Positions 36,244 through 43,701 of a stretch of 64,000 nt of DNA are shown here, one piece after another. Under the pieces are notes generated by a model. It was not told the origin of the DNA. It did no database searches and saw only the letters and a list, made by a program, of their open reading frames with translations. Where the stretch lies: assembly GCA_001464055.1 (NCBI GenBank), contig LNET01000037.1, forward strand, positions 1 to 64,000. Reading direction: 5' to 3'. The translations under genes and the position numbers were made by a program. The stretch comes from Burkholderiales bacterium Ga0077543. GTDB taxonomy: Bacteria > Pseudomonadota > Gammaproteobacteria > Burkholderiales > Burkholderiaceae_C. Position 1 is the first letter of the stretch. Each line of letters starts with the position of its first letter.

Positions 36244-36924
36244 CTAGGCGCCGATCTCCATCGCGAACACCGCATAGCTGTCGGCATTCGTGAGCGCCTG
36301 CGCAGTGTCCAACCCCGTCTCCCGAAAGCGGATGCCGTTGCCGGCCAGGTAGGTGGTCGCAGAGATGTAGCCCTGGTCGTCGTAGTCGACCGTTCCGGCA
36401 TAGCGATGCGTCGCTTCGTGGATGAAGGTCAGGATCGCGCGCTTGCGGTTTTCGGCGGAATCGTTGGTGATGTACTCGCGATCGACGTGAGCCCTGCCGA
36501 TGTACTGGGTCGCGCCGTCCTTCAGGCTCTTCACCTTGTGGCTCATGAACAGCTTGTGCATCATGTCCTGGTGAACGTTCACATAGCCGTTTGCATCGGC
36601 TGAGCTACCGACCTTGATGGTGGTCGACCCGCAGGCCCCGGTCTTGGTCATCGTGAGCACGCGGCAGATCTCTTCCTTTTGTTTCTGCGAGGGGCCGCCA
36701 GGACCGGTGAGAAAGCAGCTGGCTGCGGCCGCATTCATCTTGGCGTTCCAGGCGCCGCCCGTGAGGCTGACTGCATTGATCAGCATTTCGCGGGACTTCG
36801 CGACAGCATCGCCTGCCCGATTCAGTTCGTCGCTCGAGAGCGACCCAGAAAGCTTCGTATGCGCGATGTGGATCTTGCTGCCGTGATTGCACGTCTTGGT
36901 GGTGGATGACCATTTTCCAAACAT
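36244..36924 (-). CDS. Zincin metallopeptidase, lysine-specific endopeptidase-like (M35-type)
   Basis: A 226-aa protein whose C-terminal half carries the aspzincin signature: HEATHRY followed by GTVDYDDQGY, with a later NADSYAVFA as in the Lys-specific metallo-endopeptidase family. These are zinc proteases normally secreted or delivered as effectors. No signal peptide follows the chosen start MFGKWSS, which has GGGGA 8 bases upstream. Base composition is lower in GC than its neighbours. It lies 118 bases downstream of a small exported protein on the same strand. Substrate unknown. Confidence 0.8.
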   Translation of the reverse strand: MFGKWSSTTKTCNHGSKIHIAHTKLSGSLSSDELNRAGDAVAKSREMLINAVSLTGGAWNAKMNAAAASCFLTGPGGPSQKQKEEICRVLTMTKTGACGSTTIKVGSSADANGYVNVHQDMMHKLFMSHKVKSLKDGATQYIGRAHVDREYITNDSAENRKRAILTFIHEATHRYAGTVDYDDQGYISATTYLAGNGIRFRETGLDTAQALTNADSYAVFAMEIGA

Positions 36925-37042
36925 TTTCGATCCCCAGTTTTCGGTGGCGAGATGGTGCAAGAACTCGACCTGAACTTCAAGCCCGGCGTTCACGGGCAGC
37001 CAGCCTGGCACCCAGGCCGCAGCGCAGTGTCGAGCGCTGTGC

Positions 37043-37237
37043 CTACTTGGTCTTGCGGGCAGTGGCTGCCTTCTCGTGGCTGTCCTGCAGGTCCTCATAG
37101 GCATTCGAGAAGCCGGTTTTCGTCGCATCCCAGGTGCTCGCCGCAGACTTTTCGAGCTTGGCCAGTTCGGCGGCCACGGCCAACAGGGACGAGAAGGCCA
37201 GGGCCAAGGCACAAAGGATCTGGATCCGGATTTCCAT
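37043..37237 (-). CDS. Small exported protein of unknown function
   Basis: A 64-aa protein: a clean signal peptide (MEIRIQILCALALAFSSLLAVAA) and about 40 charged, helical residues ending KAATARKTK. An excellent ribosome-binding site (GAAGGAAG) precedes the ATG, deciding this start over the longer open frame. It lies directly upstream of the zincin peptidase gene on the same strand and could be an inhibitor, chaperone or carrier for it, but this is only suggested by position. Confidence 0.65.
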   Translation of the reverse strand: MEIRIQILCALALAFSSLLAVAAELAKLEKSAASTWDATKTGFSNAYEDLQDSHEKAATARKTK

Positions 37238-37325
37238 GGTGGTTCTTCCTTCAGCGATGTGATGCGTTCGATGACGCGGTTGAGCAAGCAGTCTGGCTTG
37301 GCTGGAACGGGCGAACGGGTCGGCT

Positions 37326-39134
37326 TCACTCCATGCCGACGCTGGCCTCGACGCGGAAAAACTGTTCGGCCTGGCGCTTGGCCTCGCCACGGTGGTTGTT
37401 GTGTGCGTCGTCGGTGAGGTCGAAGTCGATCTTGGCCGCCTGCACGGCGCGGCATGTCATGTAGGCGCCGGCCTCGGGCGCACGCAGATCGTCCAGGTGC
37501 GAACTCATGATGTCGACCAACTGGGCCTTGCGTCTGAAGAGTTCGACCTGCGCCTGGAAGCCCTGCGGCTGTTCGGCCTTCAGGCGCTTCACGCATCCCA
37601 GGAAGTCGACGTCGCCACACCAGGCGGGCAGCGTCGCTTCATGCAGGCGATGGTCTTGACCGGCCAGGTGCGCGCCGAGCTGGGAGATCGCTTCGAGCAG
37701 ATCGTCCTGGTAGGCCTGCGCATGGTTGTAGAGCGGCATCTCACAGCTGGGGCACACCGGTCCGAGTGCGGCCAACGCCCACTCGACCAGGCTGCCTCGC
37801 GACTGGCGCTGGCGCATCACCATCTCACGGTCGAAGCTCAGGAACGACGGCGGCACAGGTCCGATCTGCTTGCAGGCCTGGGCTTCCCATGCGGCCATCA
37901 GGTCGGCGTCGCTGCTTGCGGCGCGGGCGCCACCCGGCAGCAGTTCGCCCTTGACCAGCAAGCGCCTTGCGGTTTCGTCATAGGCGAAGCTGATGCGTCG
38001 GTAGGCCACCGGCCAGTCCGACAGGGAACTGACGTTCAGTTCGAGCAAAGGCCGCCGGTCCAGCGCGCGGTGCTCGGCCCAGAAGCTACGGTGCGTGTGC
38101 GCGGACAGGTACACCAGCGGGTGCTGGAGTTGGGACATCAGGGTGCGCAGCAGCACCCGGGTCGGCAGGCCGAGCGACCGCCAATCGTGGTGTCCGGCAA
38201 AGACCACGATGTCGCCTTTTTGCGCGGCTTGCAGCACCCAGGGGCGCACCGCCGCGATCTGGTCGGGGTGCACATGGCCCATGCTGCCCGGGCTGCGCCC
38301 CATCACCGTGTCCCACAGCCCCACCAGGGCGCCAGCCTGGTTGGTGTCCAGGCCGACGATGTAGACATCGCGTGTTGCGCCCGGGGCGCGCGGCAGCTTC
38401 AGGCGCTGCGCCATGAAGGAATCTGCATAGCGGTAGCCGTCGAGCACTTGCGCTTCGATGGCCGAGACGAAGCCCCCGGGATCGGGATTGCGCCAGCTCA
38501 GGCGGTGTTCGCCGCGCTCGGGCGGGGGTTTCAGGCCCGGCACGAATTGCGGCAGGGACGCGTACTGCGTGATGTAGACCTGGATGAAGTCGCGCTTGCT
38601 GAAGGCTTCGCGTTCTGTCTTGTGGCGACGGTCCTCGGGCGCCGCACCGCGCCTGCAGGCGTGATTCCAGCGTTGGGCATCGCCGTCGAGTACGGCGTCC
38701 AGGATGCGGTAGCCGTAAATGCCGAACATCAGTCCGTCGTGGTTGCCGGGCAGGATGGCGCCAGGGCTGCCGGCGTCCCGGAATATCCTGGCCATGCGCT
38801 GGGCTTCAGACCTGCACGACAGATCCATCACATCACCCAAATGGATGAAGGGCTCGTCGCGATGTGCCTGCAGCACCCACTGCAGGACGCGGCGGCCGAA
38901 CAGTGGCTGCTCGGGCGGGCGTTGCGCCACCTCGACGTAGGCGTCCACCGCGCTGTCGTTGTCGTGCATCGGGTAGCCGGTCGGTTCGTGTTCCTGCGTG
39001 TCGCCCATGGCGATGAAGGGCAGGGTCAGGTCGACGTAGCGGCCGGGCGGGTCGGCTGCAGGCCCGGGTTGCGGCACGAAGCCGGCGCAGCCCACCAGCA
39101 AGGCCGCCAAGCCCGCGAACATGCCGCGCCTCAT
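37326..39134 (-). CDS. Lipoprotein with calcineurin-like metallophosphoesterase domain
   Basis: A 602-aa protein that begins MRRGMFAGLAALLVGC, a short lipoprotein signal with the acylated cysteine at residue 16, so it should be anchored in the outer or inner membrane facing the periplasm. Metallophosphoesterase motifs are in order: AMGDTQEH, LGDVMD, GNHDG, FAGHHDW and SAHTHRS. The C-terminal 200 residues are of unknown type with several cysteines. An ATG 11 codons upstream (39167) is an alternative start. It follows the phospholipase D lipoprotein gene and is probably co-transcribed with it. Confidence 0.85.
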   Translation of the reverse strand: MRRGMFAGLAALLVGCAGFVPQPGPAADPPGRYVDLTLPFIAMGDTQEHEPTGYPMHDNDSAVDAYVEVAQRPPEQPLFGRRVLQWVLQAHRDEPFIHLGDVMDLSCRSEAQRMARIFRDAGSPGAILPGNHDGLMFGIYGYRILDAVLDGDAQRWNHACRRGAAPEDRRHKTEREAFSKRDFIQVYITQYASLPQFVPGLKPPPERGEHRLSWRNPDPGGFVSAIEAQVLDGYRYADSFMAQRLKLPRAPGATRDVYIVGLDTNQAGALVGLWDTVMGRSPGSMGHVHPDQIAAVRPWVLQAAQKGDIVVFAGHHDWRSLGLPTRVLLRTLMSQLQHPLVYLSAHTHRSFWAEHRALDRRPLLELNVSSLSDWPVAYRRISFAYDETARRLLVKGELLPGGARAASSDADLMAAWEAQACKQIGPVPPSFLSFDREMVMRQRQSRGSLVEWALAALGPVCPSCEMPLYNHAQAYQDDLLEAISQLGAHLAGQDHRLHEATLPAWCGDVDFLGCVKRLKAEQPQGFQAQVELFRRKAQLVDIMSSHLDDLRAPEAGAYMTCRAVQAAKIDFDLTDDAHNNHRGEAKRQAEQFFRVEASVGME

Positions 39135-39177
39135 GGCGTGAAGAACGATGGCGCAGGAGGAAGGCATGGGGTGGTGA

Positions 39178-40761
39178 TCAGTACAGGTTGGGCGGAAACA
39201 GCTTGAAGAACAGGTTCTCGAAGCGCTGGCGCACATTGCGCGCCGGCTGCCGCGTGAGCACCCCCGCGTCACTGACCCACCGCAGGCCGCCCTTGACGTC
39301 CAGTCCGACCTGCCAGCTGTTGGCACCCGACATGTCGCGTTCCATGGTCGCGGCCAGCGTGAGTGCCAGCGCCTGGCTGTCGATGACCACACCCATTTCG
39401 GAGTTGATGACTTCCGAGCGCGGGTCCAGGTTCATCGACCCGACGAAGCTGCGCTGGCGGTCGATGACCATGGCCTTGGTGTGCAGGCCAATGAAGCGGC
39501 CTTGCACGGGCGGTGTGTCCACCAGTTCTGACTTCACGTGCGCGTCGGGCCGCAGTTCGTGCAGGTCGACCCCGGCCTCGACCAGCGGGCGACGCCAGGG
39601 TTCGTAGTGGCTGTTCACGGCCGCCACGTCGTGGGATGCCAGCGAATTTGTCAGCATGCGCACCTTCACACCGCGTTTCGTCAGCGTTTGCAGGTCGGCC
39701 AGGAAGGTGGCGTCGGGAATGATGTAGGCGTTGGTGATCAGCACCTCGCGCTGCGCGGACAGCATCAGCGCGCGGAAGGCCTCGGGCATGTGGTTGCGAC
39801 TGTCGGCAGCGCGTGACGGCGAATCCGCATGCACGGTGCTGCGGCCCACCTGCAGTGAGCCGGGCAGGGCTTCGAGCTCTTTGTCCCAGGAACGGCGGCC
39901 GGCCAGTACAGCCTGGGCGCGCGGGTCGGTGGCCAGCTGTGCCAGCGCCTGGTTGTGCGCATCCGAAGCCAGGGCGGACGCCTCCGCCGCCGCATCGCGC
40001 GGCACGGCGCGCACCCATGCGCTGTTCCAGTAGCGGTCGAACACGGCGCTGGCCTGGCGCGCCGCAGGGCCGATGGCCAGCACGTCCAGGTCATGGAAAT
40101 TGAAGGCTTCGTTCAGCCCGAAGTACTCGTCGCCGATGTTGCGCCCGCCGATGATGGTGGCTCGGTTGTCGGCCACCATCTGCTTGTTGTGCATGCGCCT
40201 GTTCAGGCGCTGGAAGTCGGTTCCCGTTTCCACCACACGGCCGAGCAACCAGCGAGCGCGCCAGGCGTTGAAGACTCTGATTTCGATGTTCGGGTGGCTG
40301 TCCAGCTTGGCCAGCATCGCGTCACGCAATTCAATGTGGGTCATGTCGTGAAGCATGGTGTTCAGGTCGTCGAACAGCAGGCGCACGCGCACCCCGCGGT
40401 CGGCGGCGGCCAGCACCCTGGCCATCAGCAACTGCCCCGCCTTGTCGCCGAACCAGACGTAGTACTGCAGGTCCAGTGAATGGCGTGCGGTGTCGATCAG
40501 CACCAGACGCCAGCGCAGGGCGTCGAGGTTCTGGGACAGCAGTCGGAACCCCGAAGCGTCGGCGCCGTGGGCGCTGCGAAGCTGGTGCTCAACAGGGGTG
40601 AATCGGCTGTCGGCCTGGGGTGGAATTGCAGAAGCAGGCGCCGGGCGTACTGCCGGCTGCGGCAGGCCAGCACAGCCGGCCAGACAGAAAGAGACGATCA
40701 ATCCGGCCAGCGCCACACGGCACATCCGGCGAAGCGGGGCGTCCCACCCCAACTGACCCAT
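39178..40761 (-). CDS. Lipoprotein of the phospholipase D/cardiolipin synthase family
   Basis: A 527-aa protein with a lipoprotein signal (FCLAGC) and two HKD motifs: HNKQMVADN with GGRN, and HTKAMVIDR with GSMN, both intact. The family (YmdC-like ClsC) hydrolyses phospholipids or makes cardiolipin. The start at MGQLGWD is one of several possible (40725 gives a shorter signal, MCRVALAG). It lies immediately upstream of the metallophosphoesterase lipoprotein gene, so the two may act together on periplasmic lipids or phosphodiesters. Confidence 0.9.
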   Translation of the reverse strand: MGQLGWDAPLRRMCRVALAGLIVSFCLAGCAGLPQPAVRPAPASAIPPQADSRFTPVEHQLRSAHGADASGFRLLSQNLDALRWRLVLIDTARHSLDLQYYVWFGDKAGQLLMARVLAAADRGVRVRLLFDDLNTMLHDMTHIELRDAMLAKLDSHPNIEIRVFNAWRARWLLGRVVETGTDFQRLNRRMHNKQMVADNRATIIGGRNIGDEYFGLNEAFNFHDLDVLAIGPAARQASAVFDRYWNSAWVRAVPRDAAAEASALASDAHNQALAQLATDPRAQAVLAGRRSWDKELEALPGSLQVGRSTVHADSPSRAADSRNHMPEAFRALMLSAQREVLITNAYIIPDATFLADLQTLTKRGVKVRMLTNSLASHDVAAVNSHYEPWRRPLVEAGVDLHELRPDAHVKSELVDTPPVQGRFIGLHTKAMVIDRQRSFVGSMNLDPRSEVINSEMGVVIDSQALALTLAATMERDMSGANSWQVGLDVKGGLRWVSDAGVLTRQPARNVRQRFENLFFKLFPPNLY

Positions 40762-40937
40762 CGGCTTCAGCAAAGAATCCTCGTGTACTTGCGGGCGGGC
40801 TGACGGCGGCAAGGCTGCCCTGCAGGCGAACATACGCCACCGGGCCTTGATTCCACCACCCCGCCCGTGCTGGCGCAAGCATCTGCGGTTGCCGCTGCAT
40901 CGGGTGGACCTGTGAGCAGTGGCACTGACCGCGGGCT

Positions 40938-41240
40938 GTTCGAGATGAGCCGAGGTTCAACCTTATCCGCTGGCCGCCGCAGGAAAGCTTCACCGCGATG
41001 GGTCCGCATGTCAGCGACCCGCGTTCTGGCGAAACACTGTCGGCGCGCTGGCTGACCTGGCCACCGGTCATCGAAGGCATCGACCGCTGCGACTTCAGCC
41101 CGTTCGGGGGACGAGTCGGCCCACAGGCCCGCCAGTCGTCATGGCCGACAGGAAATTCGGGGGCACTGCTGAGCCACGTCTTTGCCCACGAGGTCGGTCA
41201 CGCGGGTCTGACCCCGTGCTTCTCGCTGGTTCGCTTGCCA
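40938..41240 (+). pseudogene. Remnant of a zinc-dependent metalloprotease gene
   Basis: Translation shows RFNLIRWPPQESFTAMGPHVSDPRSGE and, further on in the same frame, ALLSHVFAHEVGHAGL. Together these resemble the VRWV-type segment and the catalytic HEVGHTLGLRHNF helix of large zinc-dependent metalloproteases (DUF5117/DUF4953 type, normally over 700 aa). Here the catalytic helix follows far too soon, and neither a start nor the rest of the protein is present. The stretch 40762-41312 otherwise holds nothing recognisable. Confidence 0.6.
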
Positions 41241-41312
41241 TCCAAAAGGCGCATCGTGACGCGACGCGAAACCTCAGGCCGGTTCTGCCGAACCCGGCAG
41301 CGGCTGTGGGGT

Positions 41313-41711
41313 TCAGGGCGTGCAGGGGCCACCGGCCCCATCTGAACTTTCACCCAGATAGCGGCCAGCGGCCCAGCCCGTCACACCCTGGTACTGCAGC
41401 TTGCACCAGCGTGGATTCGATCGCAGGCGCAGCTGCTGCTGTTCGGGTGTCAGGCTGGTGAACTCCTGGAGGCTCAGTCCGCCCTGGCACCCCAGGTTAC
41501 GGATGCATCGGCCGTCGGGTGGAATCGACCCCAGCCGGCGTGCTGTGGCGCTGGGCTGGGCACGGATGTACAGCACGTCGTTGGTGGCAACGTCGCGCAC
41601 AACATAGAAATCCGGTCCATCGGCCGTGGCCAGGGCCGCCGGGCTGCACAGCGCCAGCAGCGTGCCGGCCAGCGCCGGGCGCCACTGGCTGATGGCTTGC
41701 TTGGGATCCAT
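41313..41711 (-). CDS. Exported SH3-domain-like protein
   Basis: A 132-aa protein: a signal peptide ending near ALA (residues 1-30) then a bacterial SH3-like domain (VLYIRAQPSATARRLGSIPPDG, CKLQYQGVTGWAAGRYL). Such domains bind cell wall or partner proteins in the periplasm. Cysteines in the SH3 core (CIRNLGC, C in RWCKLQ) may form disulfides. A strong AGGGAGGGC ribosome-binding site decides the start at MDPKQAI. Confidence 0.8.
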   Translation of the reverse strand: MDPKQAISQWRPALAGTLLALCSPAALATADGPDFYVVRDVATNDVLYIRAQPSATARRLGSIPPDGRCIRNLGCQGGLSLQEFTSLTPEQQQLRLRSNPRWCKLQYQGVTGWAAGRYLGESSDGAGGPCTP

Positions 41712-42000
41712 GTCGCCCTCCCTCCATGTGCTTGCAACGATTGTGATCGTTGGCGACGAAACCGCGATCGATCGTCGCCACCGGTCAAGGCGCTCGCGGC
41801 CGCCCCCGCCGCACCGCGTTTCGTGCCGGCGCAACCATGCCGGGTTTCATGGTCCTCGCGTTTCCTTCGGCGGACTCGCGCGCCCTGGCAGCGATGCTGG
41901 CAGAAGGGGCTGCTGGAACACGCCGGTGCCGTAAGGACAGGGGCTCGCTGGCACACTAAGGGCAAATTCGCTGTCGTTCGGGAGCCCTGACCCAGGTCCC

Positions 42001-43701
42001 ATGGTCCACCCCTTGCCCGATATCCCCAGCTCCTTGTCCTGGCCCGCCGCCCTGAAAGGCGTGGCCGCCTTGCTGGTGCTGAACGCCCTGCTGAGCTTCG
42101 GGCCCTGGTGGCCGACGCCGGGCGTGGTGCTTCAGGCGCGGCTGGCGCCAGAATTGGTCGCCCTGTGGCTGCTGCTGCTGTGGCTGGTGATGCGGCAGCG
42201 GGCGCTCTCGCGGCGGCTGCTGTGGGCGCTGTCGGCGCTGGTCTTCGGGCTGATCCTCGGCCGCTACGCCGACGTCACCGCGCCCAGCCTCTTCGGCCGG
42301 CCGATCAACGTCTACTGGGACCTGCCGCAACTGCCGCGTTTCCTGTGGGTGTCGGCCGCCGACCACCCCGCCTGGCTGAGCCTGGCCGTGGTGGCGGCCG
42401 TGCTGGCCGCCTCGTGGCTGCTGTTCGTGCTGGTGCGCTGGTGCCTGAAGACGCTGTTGCACACCCTGGTGCCTTGGGCCTTGCGGACCTTTTCCGCCTG
42501 GGTGCTGAGCTTCTGCGCAGCGCTGCTGGTGGCCGCCCATCTGGCCTGGGTGCCGGGCACGGGGCGCTGGGTGTCCAACGCCGTGCTGCCCATGTTTGCG
42601 CAGCAGGCGGGCCTGCTGTGGGACGCCCACGCGCCCGGCCGCCTGGCCTATGCCCTGCCGGCCATCACACCCCCCGAGGACGCCCTGGGCACCCACGGCC
42701 CCGCCGTGTTCTCGGCCCTGGCCGGGCGCGACGTGAACATCATCTTCCTCGAATCCTTCGGCGCTGTGCTGTACGACCACCCCCAGGCGCGCGCGGCCAC
42801 CGAGCCCGCACGCCGCGCCCTGCAGGACACCTTGACGACCTCGGGCCGCCACGTTGTTTCCGGCTTCTTCCGCTCGCCCACGGTCGGCGGCGCTTCCGAC
42901 CTGGCCCACCTGTCGCTGCTGTCGGGGGTGGACCTGTCTGACGCGCGGCGCCACAACCTGCTGCTGACGACGCAAAGGCCCACCCTGCTGCATCTGTTCA
43001 AGCAGGCGGGCTACGAGACCTTCGGTGTGTATCACGCCGTGTCCTGGCCCTGGCCGGAACACGCCTTCTACGGTTTCGACACCTACATCGACGGCCCGGC
43101 CCTAGGCTATGAAGGCCCGCCCATCACTTTCTGGAAGATTCCCGACCAGGTGGCTCTGGCGCGCTACGAACAACTGTTCCCGCGCACGAGCACCAGCGCA
43201 CCGCGGGTGCTGTTCTTCGCCACCATCAGTTCGCACTTTCCGTTCAGCCCCGTGCCGCCCTACCAGCCCGACTGGCAGCGCGCCTTGACCGCTTCGCCCT
43301 TCGACGCGGCCGACCTGCAGGCCGTGGCCGAGCACCGCGTGAACTGGCTGAACATGCGCAGCGACTACCTGGCCACCGTCAACTACGTCTACCGGTGGCT
43401 GGACGGCTATTTCGCGCTGCCCGAGCCGCGCGAGAGCATCACCGTGCTGGTGGGCGACCACCAGCCCACCGCCAACATCACCGGCGAGCGCGCGCCCTGG
43501 GACGTGCCCGTGCACATCATCAGCCGCGACCCTGCGCTGCTCGAGCGCTTCAAGGCGCAGGGCTTCACTGAAGGCCTGTCGCCCGACCGCAAGGTGCTGG
43601 GCGGCCTGCATCACCTGACGAGCCTGCTGCTGGGCGGCTTCGGCCCCGACCCGGCACTGCCCCTGGTGCAGCGGTCCACCGCGCCGCGAAAGCCGGGTTG
43701 A
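42001..43701 (+). CDS. LtaS/OpgB-like phosphoglycerol transferase-type sulfatase-fold protein
   Basis: A 566-aa membrane protein: about five N-terminal membrane helices (residues 15-190) and a periplasmic alkaline-phosphatase-fold domain. The fold's metal and nucleophile region is NIIFLESFGAVLY with RSPTVGGASDLAH, and VGDHQPTANI is the late metal-binding motif. The family transfers phosphoglycerol from lipids to sugars or polymers (LtaS; OpgB on periplasmic glucans). It overlaps the GH17-GT2 gene by four bases, pointing to decoration of that glucan. GC-rich and complete. Confidence 0.85.
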   Translation: MVHPLPDIPSSLSWPAALKGVAALLVLNALLSFGPWWPTPGVVLQARLAPELVALWLLLLWLVMRQRALSRRLLWALSALVFGLILGRYADVTAPSLFGRPINVYWDLPQLPRFLWVSAADHPAWLSLAVVAAVLAASWLLFVLVRWCLKTLLHTLVPWALRTFSAWVLSFCAALLVAAHLAWVPGTGRWVSNAVLPMFAQQAGLLWDAHAPGRLAYALPAITPPEDALGTHGPAVFSALAGRDVNIIFLESFGAVLYDHPQARAATEPARRALQDTLTTSGRHVVSGFFRSPTVGGASDLAHLSLLSGVDLSDARRHNLLLTTQRPTLLHLFKQAGYETFGVYHAVSWPWPEHAFYGFDTYIDGPALGYEGPPITFWKIPDQVALARYEQLFPRTSTSAPRVLFFATISSHFPFSPVPPYQPDWQRALTASPFDAADLQAVAEHRVNWLNMRSDYLATVNYVYRWLDGYFALPEPRESITVLVGDHQPTANITGERAPWDVPVHIISRDPALLERFKAQGFTEGLSPDRKVLGGLHHLTSLLLGGFGPDPALPLVQRSTAPRKPG

